A stretch of 33,993 bases of DNA from Chara braunii (Eukaryota; Streptophyta; Charophyceae; Charales; Characeae). The stretch is from contig BFEA01000187.1 of NCBI GenBank assembly GCA_003427395.1, forward strand, positions 1,709,065 to 1,743,057, read 5' to 3'. Position 1 is the stretch's first letter; each line of letters starts with the position of its first letter. A program made the translations under genes and the position numbers. Shown piece after piece: positions 17,760 through 28,989 of the stretch. The notes under the pieces were generated by a model. The model was given only the letters and a program-made list of their open reading frames with translations, made no database searches and was not told the DNA's origin.

Positions 17760-18850
17760 CCTTGGAGGTGTTGATAGTGATTCACTTCGTCTCACCAAGC
17801 AGCCACAATACAAAGAAAGAATTCTGAACGAGGCTTTTGCCTCCACTCGTGGAGCTACTACTACTGTGTGGGCCTGAAGTGCCTGGCTACCAAAAAACGA
17901 AAACCTAAATCTAGCAACCGAAAAGGTCCCACTACTATGCCAGGGGTGCAAAACTCGTCATCTTCAAAACAGTAAAGAAAGGAAGAAAAGAATGATAGGT
18001 TGAAATCCAGCAAATACAGCAAATAGTTGGGTAGGTTGGGGGTTGAAATGTCGGGATCCTAACACAACTCAGGGTTGTTGCTTCTGGAGTGATGAATCGT
18101 CCGTGGCTTGTTTTGTCGATGGTTCCTGATTTAAATCGTCGTCGGTTGAATAGAGCGACCAATCAACCAATAATCGTTTGACTTGAAATTTGTGTTGCAA
18201 GGGTGGCTAGCTTGACCGACTGCATGGGTCGTTCTTGAAGGCTGGCTACGAAGATCAGGGTCTCCATAAAGAATCGGCAGGCAGACTGCCTACGAGACTT
18301 GACCAATCCCACAAGAGAGAGGCTCGGGGAAACATCTTGTCACCGTAGGATGGATATAGCTGTTGTGCGGAGTGTGAATCACACCTCAAACTTTGAACTT
18401 TCCCTCGAAAGTCGCATGGGCTTCATGATGGTATGAGAGAGAGGGGGGGGTTTAAATGGTTGGGCAAGGGAGCCAACTTTCTTGTTTTGCGGTGTCTTGG
18501 TTCACGGTTCTGGATTTCTTTTTTTTATGTAGGGCATAAATAGCCGGGTTGGTAAAAAATGGCATTAGCAAGCCAGAAGGGTTGTACTTAAACCTTAGCC
18601 AAAAGTTCTTCCAGGTTTTTTCAGAAGGCTAAACCACCAGTCCATCCAGATGTGACACTGTAGAGCTTTTTTGTGCATGTAAGGGTACCCTCGCCTTCTA
18701 ATCTACTACCAATGTTACCAGATGATGCAGAACCAAACCTGTTAGTGAGTGTTAACAATCATCAAAGAAAAATATTTGTAACCCTCAACTATAACCAATA
18801 CAGAAGGATGAAACAACTTCTGAGTTGATGTGTGCAAGTGACAAATTTTG
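17760..18850. other. Intergenic, no gene recognised
   Basis: Short frames only. I see no domain, RNA or repeat structure beyond a small stem (GGCAG/CTGCC near 18280) and a G-run near 18445. Confidence 0.5.
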
Positions 18851-19228
18851 AGGAAACAGAATCGTAGGAAAACTTAATTAATTAATTAAAGAGAAGAAAA
18901 AGATTAATTAATTAATTAAAGAGAAGAAAACGATTTGGACAAAAAAAGAGGAAACAGAATCGTAGAAAAACTTAATTAATTAATTAAAGAGAAGAAAAAG
19001 ATTAATTAATTAATTAAAGAGAAGAAAACGATTTGGACAAAAAAAGAGGAAACAGAATCGTAGAAAAACTTAATTAATTAATTAAAGAGAAGAAAAAGAT
19101 TAATTAATTAATTAAAGAGAAGAAAACGATTTGGACAAAAAAAAACTGCTTTATCTATTAATTAAAGAGAAGAAAAAGATTAATTAATTAATTAAAGAGA
19201 AGAAAACTTAATTAATTAATTAAAGAGT
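18851..19228 (+). repeat. Roughly 98-bp satellite with TTAATTAATTAATTAA palindromes
   Basis: Units beginning AGGAAACAGAATCGTAG at 18851, 18949 and 19047 each contain two TTAATTAATTAATTAA palindromes separated by AGAGAAGAAAAAGA. A truncated fourth unit follows. The flanking phrase ACTGCTTTATCTATT occurs at about 19145 and again at 19255, so part of the array has been segmentally duplicated. Confidence 0.9.
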
Positions 19229-19284
19229 TATTGCTTGTTTTTTGTTTTTGACAGACTGCTTTATCTATTGGTGGGGAGTGTCAC

Positions 19285-19565
19285 CTGCTGGAAACTGGGT
19301 TCAGCGTCCCGTGGTAGCCTTTCCTCCATAATCCTTGGCCTGACAGGGTATCGAAGGGAGCCACAGGGGGGCACCAGTGTGGGTCAACCGCGAGCTACAA
19401 AAAATCAGTGTTAAGCACCATGCTTAACCTTTCTTTTCTGCCAAAATACCCATGTTGAGAACTGGGATCGGCGTCCCTAGGTTGAGCCATTGCGTTGGAA
19501 ACCAGGTCCAACATCATTAGGTTGAGCCATTGTGCTGGAAACCGGGCTAAGTGTCCCTTCCTTTT
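19285..19565 (+). repeat. Roughly 40-bp diverged tandem repeat
   Basis: Three to four units of the form TGGAAACCGGGTTCAGCGTC followed by CCTAGGTTGAGCCATTG, at about 19288, 19455, 19495 and 19537. Divergence is moderate. No ORF. Confidence 0.65.
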
Positions 19566-19599
19566 AATTGATTGCATAATTTTCACCATCACCACACGT

Positions 19600-20200
19600 G
19601 GTTAAAACTCGATTGTCAAGAAGCTCGGGAAAACTCACTAATTAAGAATGTTGAATCAGTGCAATCGCCTATCAAATTGGAGTAAACACTAAGTGTTTAG
19701 CCACGGTGCTGATAAATATGTGCCCATCAACGATTGTCGTAGGATGAATGACACAAAAATTAAATACAAATAAGTATTCGCACCATCATTGATTTGATTA
19801 TGACATTTGACGATTTAGCATTTTTTCATGATTATGGTGGAATGTAGCCTGCGACTAGTGATTTTGGAGTGGGACCTAGGGGGATTGAGAGATTTTTATA
19901 AGTGAAAGTTAACATTTTGTTATAAATTACATATATATATATATATATTTAGTAAGTGTATAAAATTAAATACCTCAATTTTTCTAATGTTTGTGAATTT
20001 TTCTAATGTTTGTTAACTATTACGCATGTAGAAGGAATGGTATTTGGTACGAGATGTTTTATGTGACTAGGCTATAAAAACATGTAAACATAATACGAAA
20101 TCATTTTTTATAGTGGTATTGACCGGACTGCAAGGATAAATAGCACTTCCAGACGTGATGTAGTATTCGTTTCTGTATACTTCGACGTACAAAATAATGT
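19600..20200. other. AT-rich intergenic sequence
   Basis: No gene. Contains a short (AT)n run at 19930-19948. Confidence 0.6.
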
Positions 20201-20204
20201 AGAT

Positions 20205-21180
20205 TCAAAAAATATAGTAAAAACTTGGGCTACCAACCGGGCCGCCTGGGTACCTTGTTTGATTGGGCAACCCGACCGTGCAAGGACCATGGTAGGCCCA
20301 GCAGAAGAAAAAAAAAACAAAAGTCAAAAACAAAATTGAAAAAATTCAATAGAACACTATGTGATGCAAAAAATTAAAATACATAACTTTTACCTCAGGG
20401 TCAAATCGAAATTCTCTGCCAAATTTAGGATCAAGATAAAAATAATATTTTTTTTATTTTTCTATTTTTATGTTTTTAACTAGGAAGTTTTCAATGTGCG
20501 ACCGGGGCACCCAGGCGTAAAGCCCAGGGTACACAGGCGTGAAAAAAAAAGTAAAAGGGGGAAAGAGGGGTATAAATTGTTTTTAAAGGGGCTAAGAGGG
20601 TTTAAAGGGGGGTCCTTTAGTGTGATTTTTTTTTTTTTTTTTTAATCTCTGATTCCGTGAGGAATTCTGATGTGACCCTTAGCCAAAAGTTGTTTGTATT
20701 ACAATTCTACACAACAGAATTATTTTTTGGAATTATTTAATTATTGATTTTTTCTTTCGCGTAGGGTTTGCCCAAAACCCTGGCCGGAGGTTAGGACCGG
20801 GGCGTGTATTCGGGCACAAGTTGGGTGTCCAGGCATCCAGAAAAACAACCTAGGTTGTTATTTATTTTTAACCCGGTTGGGCAAGTTGCCCCGGACGGTT
20901 TGGGTAGTTAGGTAAAACCTGAAAGAATTTTTTGTATAATATGCTTTATAACTAGGCTGTTTTTTTGGCACCTGGACACCTAACCTATGCCTGGGTACCC
21001 GCCCGGGTACCAGGTGGCGCATAATCCCTGGGCAAAGTTATGGGAAGCCCAACGGGAAAAAAAAAAAAAAAAAAACTTTCGAGAAAACATTATGTTGTGT
21101 AGAATTTCAATACAAACGACTTTTGGCCGAGGATCATATTAGAATTCCGCACGGAATCAAAGATAAAGCAGAAAGTAAAT
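20205..21180. repeat. Mosaic element block with facing core copies
   Basis: Same module set as 1-1417. GC-rich pieces occur (CTACCAACCGGGCCGCCTGG at 20230; CCCGGTTGGGCAAGTTGCCC at about 20871; GGGTACCCGCCCGGGTACC at about 20993), with A/T homopolymers (20629-20643, 21058-21075). Core copies lie at about 20380-20412 (-), 20669-20700 (+) and 21110-21148 (-). The last two face each other across about 400 bp and look like the arms of one element. No coding sequence. Confidence 0.6.
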
Positions 21181-21459
21181 CATTTACACTGAAGCACCCC
21201 CTTTTAAGCCACCACTCCCTCCGCCACCAGGAAATAACACTCCCGGTAAGTTCGGGCGCGGACCTAGTCCCGCAATTTTAATGTGGCTCCTTTGGCAAGT
21301 TTTCACGCTTAGAAGAATTCTCATTAAGTTCTGAAAATTTGAGGGTCGGTAGATTAGGTTATGATCTTTCTAGGAAAAATATCAGGAAAATAAAGAAATT
21401 GTTTTGATCATGAAACAATCACGGCACTTATTGCGTGCATGTTGCAATTTTGTCACAGT

Positions 21460-22192
21460 CAGGGTTGCCGGCGTTTGGGACGGGCCGAGCGAACGCCCGA
21501 ACGTTTGGGACCCCCTCTTGACGCGTACGTGGAACCAAAAAAAAAAAAAAAAAAAAACTAGTTTCCAAAAATTCTGAAAAAACAATATGTCATGCAGAAG
21601 AATAAACTAAACAACATTTGCCTCAACAGTACATCCAAATTCCTTCAAATTTGAAATAAAAATCAAATACGAAAAATAAATAATATTAATGAATATAAGA
21701 AAAAATAAAACAAGAATGAAATTATTGCGTGGGCGAGCAAGTTTTTGACACCGCCATCTTTGGCGATTTGTCATTTTTTTTTTGGCTTTGTCAAATGCCA
21801 TGAAATTTTATACATATGTATCTTACATAATAGAGAACCTACAAATAAAGTTTGAAAAAATAATAATTTTTTTCAGGCCCCGAAATAAAGGGAAAACAAA
21901 AAGTGAAAAGAGAAAAAACACAAATTAGTAAGTGGGAAAGCAAGTTTTGACAGCAGTATCTTTGCCGATTTTTCATTATTGTTTGGCTTGACAGAATGGC
22001 TTCAAAATTGAGAAACAGGTAGCTTACATAACAGAGAACGCACAAAAAAAAAATCAGAAGAAAATTATAATTTTTAGGTACCAAAATATTTTTTTGCGGC
22101 GTCCAAACCCCTTCGAGTTCGGGCCCCGTACGGGGGCCCGAACGTTCGGGGGTTAGCTTAGGGGCCTCCGTACGTTCGGCCTGGCAACTCTG
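21460..22192. mobile_element. Non-autonomous hAT element with 8-bp TSD
   Basis: The 733-bp element has terminal inverted repeats CAGGGTTGCCGG (left) and the complement of CTGGCAACTCTG (right), matching at 10 of 12 positions. A perfect 8-bp target-site duplication, GTCACAGT, lies at 21452-21459 and 22193-22200. CAG(G/T)GTTGCC ends with 8-bp duplications are typical of hAT transposons. Subterminal regions on both sides carry CCCGAACGTT-type repeats that could serve as transposase-binding sites. The interior has one shared core copy (minus, about 21601-21640) and an internal tandem duplication of about 205 bp (21730-21890 against 21939-22090). It has no transposase frame, so it must have been mobilised in trans. 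Confidence 0.85.
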
Positions 22193-22199
22193 GTCACAG

Positions 22200-22960
22200 T
22201 GCCATATGTGGGCCAACGGGGAAAGTACTCCAACAACAACAATTTTTTGTGCTCCGTAGAATGCGTCAAAGTCTCTGAGAATTTAAGCGTCTGTAGATTT
22301 TCTTATGATCTTTCCAGGAAAAATACATTTATATAAAAAAATCTCTTAGACCACAAAATAAATCATGGAGGAAATTCAACACATTTTCAATTTTTGCCAG
22401 TATGTCAATTTTTCAAATTGTGCTACCAGTAACCTAATGAAGCTGTGCTACTGGGCCCTCAAATTTGTTGTCGTCGGAGGGAGCGATGGTTTAAACCCTT
22501 TCAGTGAAGTTTAGTCCCTTCAAAACTAATTTATACCCCCCTCCCCACCCCTTGAAAGCCAACTGAGAAAAAAAAGGCTCGGATTTTGGGTCCCCAAGGC
22601 GAGGGCAGGAAAAGAAAAAAAAGTTTTTTCCTACAACATTCTTTTTGCCCGTTCGAGTCGGGCATCCAGGCAAGTAACTCGGGGGTTATTTTGGCCGGGA
22701 TACCTTGGGCGTGTCAGAAACCGGACCAAATTTTTTATTTTCATCTTTTTCTTGTGGGGGTCTTCTGCGCATGTAGAGAGGACCCAAAATCTGTTCTCAA
22801 ATTTTGATTTTTGCATGGTTGGCGAAGTTGGCCGGTCGGGCGTAACATCCGGCAAACTAGCCCCCCGGGCACACATATTTGGTGAATTCGTCCGGCCGGG
22901 CATCTGGGCACACACATTTGGCCTAAAAAAAATTGCAGACTCGCCACGAGGGGTGTAGGG
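22200..22960. repeat. Repeat-derived sequence, no gene
   Basis: TAGATTTTCTTATGATCTTT at about 22293 repeats a phrase found at about 21350 on the other side of the hAT element. From about 22580 the sequence has GC-rich modules (GGCCGGTCGGGCGTAAC, GTCCGGCCGGGCATC) like those of the mosaic elements. Open frames here show no recognisable domain. Confidence 0.45.
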
Positions 22961-23049
22961 GGGAAGGTGGGTAGTGAGGGCGTGTATTCAGGGAAAGGTT
23001 GATGACGTGGTGCTGGTCAGACCAATGGTTCTGGTTCTGTTTGTAGTTG

Positions 23050-23570
23050 CTGTTTCTGTTCCCAGTTCTGGTTGTTCTTTCTCTTTCGTTTCTATTTGCG
23101 TTTTCCGTTGTTGTTTCCGTTTCTGTTTCTGTTTCTGTTTCTGTTTCTATTTCTGTTTCTGTTTCTGTTTCTGGTTTTGTGTGGTCTGAATCTGGTCCTT
23201 AGAGTTGTGGTTCATGCTGTTTTTGTTCTACTTCTGGTTCTGGGTGTTCCAGTTCATGTCTGATCTAGTTCGTAGTGATGCATATGTGGCCCCAATCCCA
23301 AATTTCTATCCTGTAGATTTGGGAAAAGGCCAATGTTTCTTGTTCTGGTTCTGATAGCCATTTTTGTTCCCGGTTTCGGTTTCTATTTCTGTTTCTGTTT
23401 CTATTTCTGTTTCTGTTTTTTTTTTTTTTTTTTTTTGTTTTTGTTTCTTTCTCTGGTTCTGGTTCTGATTCTCGTTCTGGTTCTGGTTTTGGTTTTGGTT
23501 CTCGTTTTGGTTCTGTGTGTTCTGATTCTGGTCATGGGAGTTGCGGTTCATGTTGTTTTTGTTCTTCTGG
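23050..23570 (+). repeat. Two TTTCTG hexamer arrays in a duplicated segment
   Basis: Runs of TTTCTG/GTTCTG hexamers at about 23105-23175 and 23375-23515, the second with an internal T-run (23418-23436). The flanking non-hexamer sequence is also duplicated: GTTCATGCTGTTTTTGTTCT and ATGCATATGTGG recur about 330 bp apart. Open frames rich in FCFCF (plus) or NQNQ (minus) are produced by the hexamer. Confidence 0.85.
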
Positions 23571-23699
23571 TTGTAGGTGTTCCAATTCATGTCTGGTTCC
23601 ATCGGTACTGATGCATATGTGGTCTCAATCCCACAAACTCCAGTAGGATCCCATTTTCCTTCCTGTGGAAACTTGCAAACTTTGAATGAAATGGGATGC

Positions 23700-24598
23700 G
23701 CACACACCACTTTGTGAATGATGGCTGAAGATTATTTGAAGGTGAATTTATTTCTCGAGGTGGAAAAATGTAGTTCAAAACTTACAGTGTGTGTCTACTT
23801 CCTCTTATAATCATGATGATTTCCCAGATTCTTCTTAGCAATCAAACAAGCATGGGATGCACTGCACACACCAATTTGCAATAATTTTAATTGCAGTTAT
23901 GTACCAATCAGATAAGTTTGGGTGTGGCATGTGGTAGCACCGGATCCAACTCTCACAGTTGCAGTTTCTGAATTGAATGGCACAGTGCAGACAGATGTCA
24001 CGACCAAGGCTCCAACATCCAATGTGAAGCATTGCACATTGTACGTCGTTCAATCACAGGTGCAGTTAGAGGAGGCCCAACAATACTTGTAGGGCATGAA
24101 TGAAGATGCCATGATATTTAATGGCATTGAGGGAAGTCCATGCGATAAACAATGAAAAATACTCTAGAAATCGCGGGTGACACATGACATAGTGCTGAGA
24201 TAACGGCAGGGAACCAGAGCCTGAGAGGACATGTGGCATCAATGGCATATCGGGTAACTAATAAGAGGGTGGAGAGAATGATTGCAAGACGGTTTGGGTC
24301 ACAGATATCGTGATAGAGACTGGCAAACAGGCGCACACTGTAAACAGATGCACATGTTGTACATAGTGAGACATGCTGCACCTGAAGACACACTTTCACA
24401 CAGACCCACACAACATAGATTAGACTAGTGCGACAGACTAACTATTAGACTCACTTAAAGACTAACTTAGATGACTCACCGGGCAGAAGAGTGCAGACAG
24501 ACATGTATCGCCCAATGCACTCATACTTCTAGACACACCAGACATTCGCACACCGGCACATACCCGTCAAGAACCAAAATGATTATATTTGTGATTGT

Positions 24599-24600
<2 letters not shown>
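23700..24600. other. Intergenic, no gene recognised
   Basis: Short frames on the minus strand without recognisable motifs. No repeat structure of note. Confidence 0.5.

Positions 24601-24637
<37 letters not shown>
24601..24637. repeat. (CA)n microsatellite
   Basis: About 36 bases of CA followed by a degenerate tail. A/G-rich low complexity follows at 24690-24800. Confidence 0.97.
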
Positions 24638-24641
<4 letters not shown>

Positions 24642-24779
24642 ATGGCAAACTCAATTGGATGTCTTAAGTGTGGTAACGCAAAACTGGGAAAAATGAAGGA
24701 GAAAAAGAAGAAAAAAAAGGACGCTTGGAAAGAAGAAGAAGAGAAGAAGAAAAGAAGAACACGGACACTCGGCGGCTTA

Positions 24780-26649
24780 CCGCTTGGGAGAAAGAAAAAA
24801 AAAACTAATCTTGTTTAGCGTTTCATTGCCAACGGTAATGCACGGCAGCGAATACCAAGCACACTCGCCCTCAGACTGATTGCGACCGTCATTGGACTCC
24901 TCGTTGTCACTGCCCTCGTCCGGCGTGTTGTTATCCTCGATGACTTTTGTGCCTTTTTTCAACTGACAGCCGGACCTTGGGGGGGGGGGGGGCAGACACC
25001 AACAGAGGAACATATTGTTGTGGCGGGGGAGTTCTTCTGTTTTCGTGCCCCGCCTTGTCCCCTCTTTGCCGGAGCTGGTGCAGCGGGCTCCACGACCGCC
25101 TTCCTCTTCCTTCCCACCGTGTTGCTTTCAAGGTTGTCATGCTGCAATTCTTGAAGCAGCGGTGGAAACTCCTCAACAGGCAGCACATCAGCGAGCGAGG
25201 TAAATTTGGGTGCACGCTTGCGCCGCTTGGCTGCGAGCGGAGCTCCCTCGTCCTCTTCGTGCTCGTCTTCCAATTGGTGATCTTCCTTTTTTTTCTACTG
25301 CTTCTGCACTACTCGGTGTTCGTCTTCCTGTCCGCTTGCTTCATATACGGCAGGCTCTTCCGATGGTTGATCTTGTTCATTTTCACAACCTTGTTCTCCC
25401 CTTTGCCACACGGTACATGGCAAGGCTGCTCGTCTCGCAGCCTCCTCCTCCATGCGCAGCATTACAATGACACGTCCTCTTCACACTGGGGTCTGTGCCG
25501 CTCCTCTCTCAACCACATCATCATCCTGTCCAACACGCAGACTGTTGTCGAAGCGACTAAACTCATGCAAGCTCGAGAGATTGTCGTCAATCTCGTTATT
25601 GTCCTCAGACTTGTTGCTATCATTGTCTGAGCGCGGACCAAAATCAGTCTCTTCCTCGTCCTCTTCCTTTGCTTCCTCTTTCTGTTTGTTCTCTTCCTCC
25701 CCATCACGATCATGACCCTCTTCCTCGCCCACCCTAGGTGCTTTTCCGTTTTTCACCACCTCATCCCTCTTCTTCATGCCCTTCCTCCTCCAAACCAAGT
25801 TTTCGTTGTCGGCGCTGTCATCAGAGCAGCTAGACTCATCCAACCTTTCCACCTTTGGAATCCTCCCAATTGGTGCGTTTCTCAAACGATGACACGCAAC
25901 CAGGTCACCTTCTGCAATTGGTGTTCCATGAACAAGAATGGTGGGGTGCTCAAGTGGCGGCGCCTATTCATCCTCGAAGAGGTTCGCCCACAAGTCAACG
26001 AAACCCTTTTTCTTCTTTTTCTTGTTCACCTTCGTGAGCTGCATGTTCCAATCTATATAAACGAGCTTGTTGATAGTGTCCGGGCATAACTGATTCCTCC
26101 TCTTTTCATGCACAAAATCGAGGGTGGACCAGTTCCGCTCGCAAAGGGTGGTCGTGCTCCACATTGCAGTCACTCCCGTTGCAATCCTGTGCAACTTTTC
26201 GTGACTCTTCCCGTGACAGTTCCACCAATCTGATGCAGTGTGCTTCGTGAGTGCTCTATCAAATTTGGCGAAGTTCGTCCATCGACTGTCGTGATCCTTC
26301 AACGACTCTGAGGACTCTCTCACCGACTCTTTGTGGAACACCTTCAAACTTCCCCACACCTTGAGATTCTCCTTCGAGGGATTGAGAATGAAGTTGGTTG
26401 CATGCACAGGTTGTCGCATCATTCTACATTGGTCCCTCACTTTTTCTGCAATGGAGTTTTGTTGTTCCACAGTGAAGCCTTGCATGGTGTCCAAGCACTT
26501 TATCAAAGCCTCCTCGAACCCCCACAACTGATACGATGTTCTCCCGTTGCGATCCGTCTTCCTTAACAGTTCAAAGACAGGGGGCCCTTCCCCTTGTCCT
26601 TCTTGCTTCTGCCCGCCCAGCTGCTGCCCGCTCCGCTAGAGTTAGCCAT
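24780..26649 (-). pseudogene. Internally deleted hAT-family transposase
   Basis: hAT transposases cut and paste elements with 8-bp duplications and dimerise through a C-terminal domain. That domain is clear at 26230-26040 on the minus strand: DWWNCHGKSHEKLHRIA, then TTTLCERNWSTLDFVHEKRR and NQLCPDTINKLVYIDWN. It is preceded by QPVHATNFILNPSKENLKV, a known upstream signature. The open stretch begins VFELLRKTDRNGRTSYQLWG at about 26579. A candidate N-terminus, MANSSGAGSSWAGRSKKDKG with ATG at 26649-26647, is joined to it one frame out near 26580, so the zinc-finger and most of the RNase-H-like catalytic core are missing. A TAG follows LFEDE at about 25966-25964, after which the same frame continues (APPLEHPTILVHGTPIAEGD) into a long acidic tail with further stops, to 24780. 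Terminal repeats were not identified. Confidence 0.8.
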
Positions 26650-27244
26650 GCCACACGGTGAGAAGAAGAAAAAGAAGAAGAGGGCGGGAAGAAGATGCTG
26701 GTGGCGAAGAAGGGGGGCATGGGTCAGGTTCGTGGAGCTCACTCTCTCTCTCTCTCTCAGTGTGAACATTTGTTTTTCTTACTATCAGTGCGTTGCTACG
26801 GTGCTCAATAGAAGAAGAAGAAGAAGAAGATGAGGAAGAGGGGGAGGCGTGATGTTTGACAACAAAGAATCTCTCGATTCTAAAATGCTTTTAGTTTGAT
26901 CTAGGATTCTCTCAATTTGATCCAGGGGGGGGCGGTGGTGTTTGGCAACAAAAATTTTGTCGAGGCACCAGGGAAAAAAAATGAACCTTGCATAATTTAT
27001 TAATTTATTCTCAGTGAGGGAGACAAAGGTAGCCAGGTGGCAAGATGGGTCTGCCACAGGGAGACAAATCAGAGAACACCCAACAATTTGGGCTTATCCC
27101 AGTGGATACAAGCTGCATAACAACGACAACACTGTCAGAAGTGCCCTTATGTGAACATCCTAACAACACCGCAAACCGCCCCATTCAATCCAACAAGAGA
27201 GATTAGCATAATTTTATCAACCGCTGAGTTTGCCTAGAAAAACC

Positions 27245-27502
27245 TAGAACAACTTTCTCTCTCTCTCTCTCTCTCTTGAGAAAAATAGAAAAGAGCCTCA
27301 ACATTTCATCCTCCCAAAAAAGAAAAAAAGTTTTTTTGAGTGGCATGCTGGTACCTCTTTCTCTCTCTCGCTCTCTATCTTAAAATTTGAGAACCTCATG
27401 TATTTCTGAGGTAGAGTTGTGTGTATGAGAGAGAGAGAGACAGAGAGAGACACTGAGAGAGAGAGAGGGAGAGAGAGTTGCCAGGTGGTAGGGGGGTATT
27501 TG

Positions 27503-27560
<58 letters not shown>
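27245..27560. repeat. Cluster of (CT)n and (GA)n microsatellites
   Basis: CT runs at about 27251-27278 and 27357-27378 and GA runs at about 27427-27477 and 27508-27555, the last about 48 bases long. The upstream CT and downstream GA runs could pair as a large hairpin. Confidence 0.9.
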
Positions 27561-27599
27561 TCATATCCAAGAAACCAAAACCCATGATCACTGCCGGCG

Positions 27600-28680
27600 A
27601 TAGGGACACAAGTTTGTGTTGCTTCTCATTTTTGCTTTGCCCAGTCAGTCAAGTCAGTCATTCAGTTCCCCATGCTTGAGTGGCACACTCGGCGTCCCAT
27701 TGAATCCTCACCCTTGCATCCTTGTCCGTATAATGTAGATATGCTTTCCCTGCCTTTCTCCCTCTCTCTTCACTTGTCCAAACGAAGAAGCACAGGTTGT
27801 TAGGAAGAGGTAAAGGTGCAGTTTGCCCAGCCTGAAATCCAGTATATTCGATAATTATTCCGAATAAATAATAGTATCCGCCACGTCGCCTGGTATTCAA
27901 CTCATCCACTATCCGAATTTCCTCAATTGCCGAGTGAAATTCTAGAATCTGAAAGAGATCTAACCAACATGCTTCGAGAGTATACCTTTATTCTATTGGA
28001 GGGGATGAATCTCATAGACTCAATTTTTTTTTTCTGTTTGTTTTTTTTTTTACCGACTTCTTTCGTGTTTTGCACATGTAAAGAACGAAAATTAGAATGG
28101 CAAACGAAATGGAAAATAGGATGGAAAATAGGATGGAGAGATGCAAGGCACCTTAGTTGTGCCCTGCGCAGATGATGTTAGCAATTGTTGGTACAACAAG
28201 TAACTAATTGTCACATGTGGACGGGGATACAAGTGTCTTTACCGAGAGGGATCGATGGTAGCGCACGGGGATGTAAGTGTAATGACATCAAGTTGTTTGA
28301 GATGAGCGGATGCGGCTGGGAATCTTAGAAGAGTGGGGGCGAGTATGCGTGGGTGCATTCATCATAATTTCTCGATTTATCCGTGTCATGTGTAAAAATT
28401 TTCTGCGGAAACGTGTGAAAAATTGCATTCATTCATGAAAACTGCAGTGAAGTTGAATGCACATTACTGGGCGCCCTCACCTGGGTGTAAAGTCGGATGC
28501 TGTACGATCTGCTTAAGAGAAGGGTTGGGTTTGGAGGCTGACCGTAGCGCTGTTGTAAATGCAGCCCAAGATTCTATAGGCCCATATTTGTGATGAAGTT
28601 TAGATCGGCCACTGCGCGCCACGTGTACCCTCAATAGCAAAATGTGGAGGTCATATTTTTTTCTACTACCCGAAGCCACT
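27600..28680. other. Intergenic, no gene recognised
   Basis: No supported gene on either strand. Short direct repeats (GGAAAATAGGATGGA near 28110) and poly(T) at about 28025-28052. Confidence 0.5.
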
Positions 28681-28684
28681 ACGC

Positions 28685-28985
28685 ACCAAACGCAGAGAGA
28701 GAGAGAGAGAGAGAAGAAGAAAAACAAGGACAATTAAAATTTATTATTTGGTAGAGGTGGCAAAGGTTAATGATAATTTGAATATGATAAAGGTCACGAA
28801 GGTGGGATCTCAAGCGAGTGCGTTTGGTTCGTGTACGCTTGAAAGGATCAAAATGCTTGAAGGTTTTGGTGGTCCATTGGGGAGAGAACATAGCAGTCAG
28901 TGAGAGTATTTGGTTTATGCAAGTTAGAGAGGATCAAAATGCCTGAAACTTTTGGTTGGTCTCGCCCACGGGGTTATGGTCCCTT
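28685..28985. repeat. GA microsatellite and diverged direct repeat
   Basis: GA run at 28690-28713. Downstream, GAAAGGATCAAAATGCTTGA (about 28840) and GAGAGGATCAAAATGCCTGA (about 28928) are diverged copies about 88 bp apart, each followed by TTTTGGT(T)GGTC. Confidence 0.65.
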
Positions 28986-28989
28986 GGGA

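Noticed and set aside
23306-23710. Asn/Gln-rich (prion-like) minus-strand protein
   Set aside because: It is generated entirely by TTTCTG hexamers, with no unique flanking domain.
24947-25630. 227-codon plus-strand frame
   Set aside because: It is antisense to the acidic tail of the hAT pseudogene, whose minus-strand reading is supported by family motifs.
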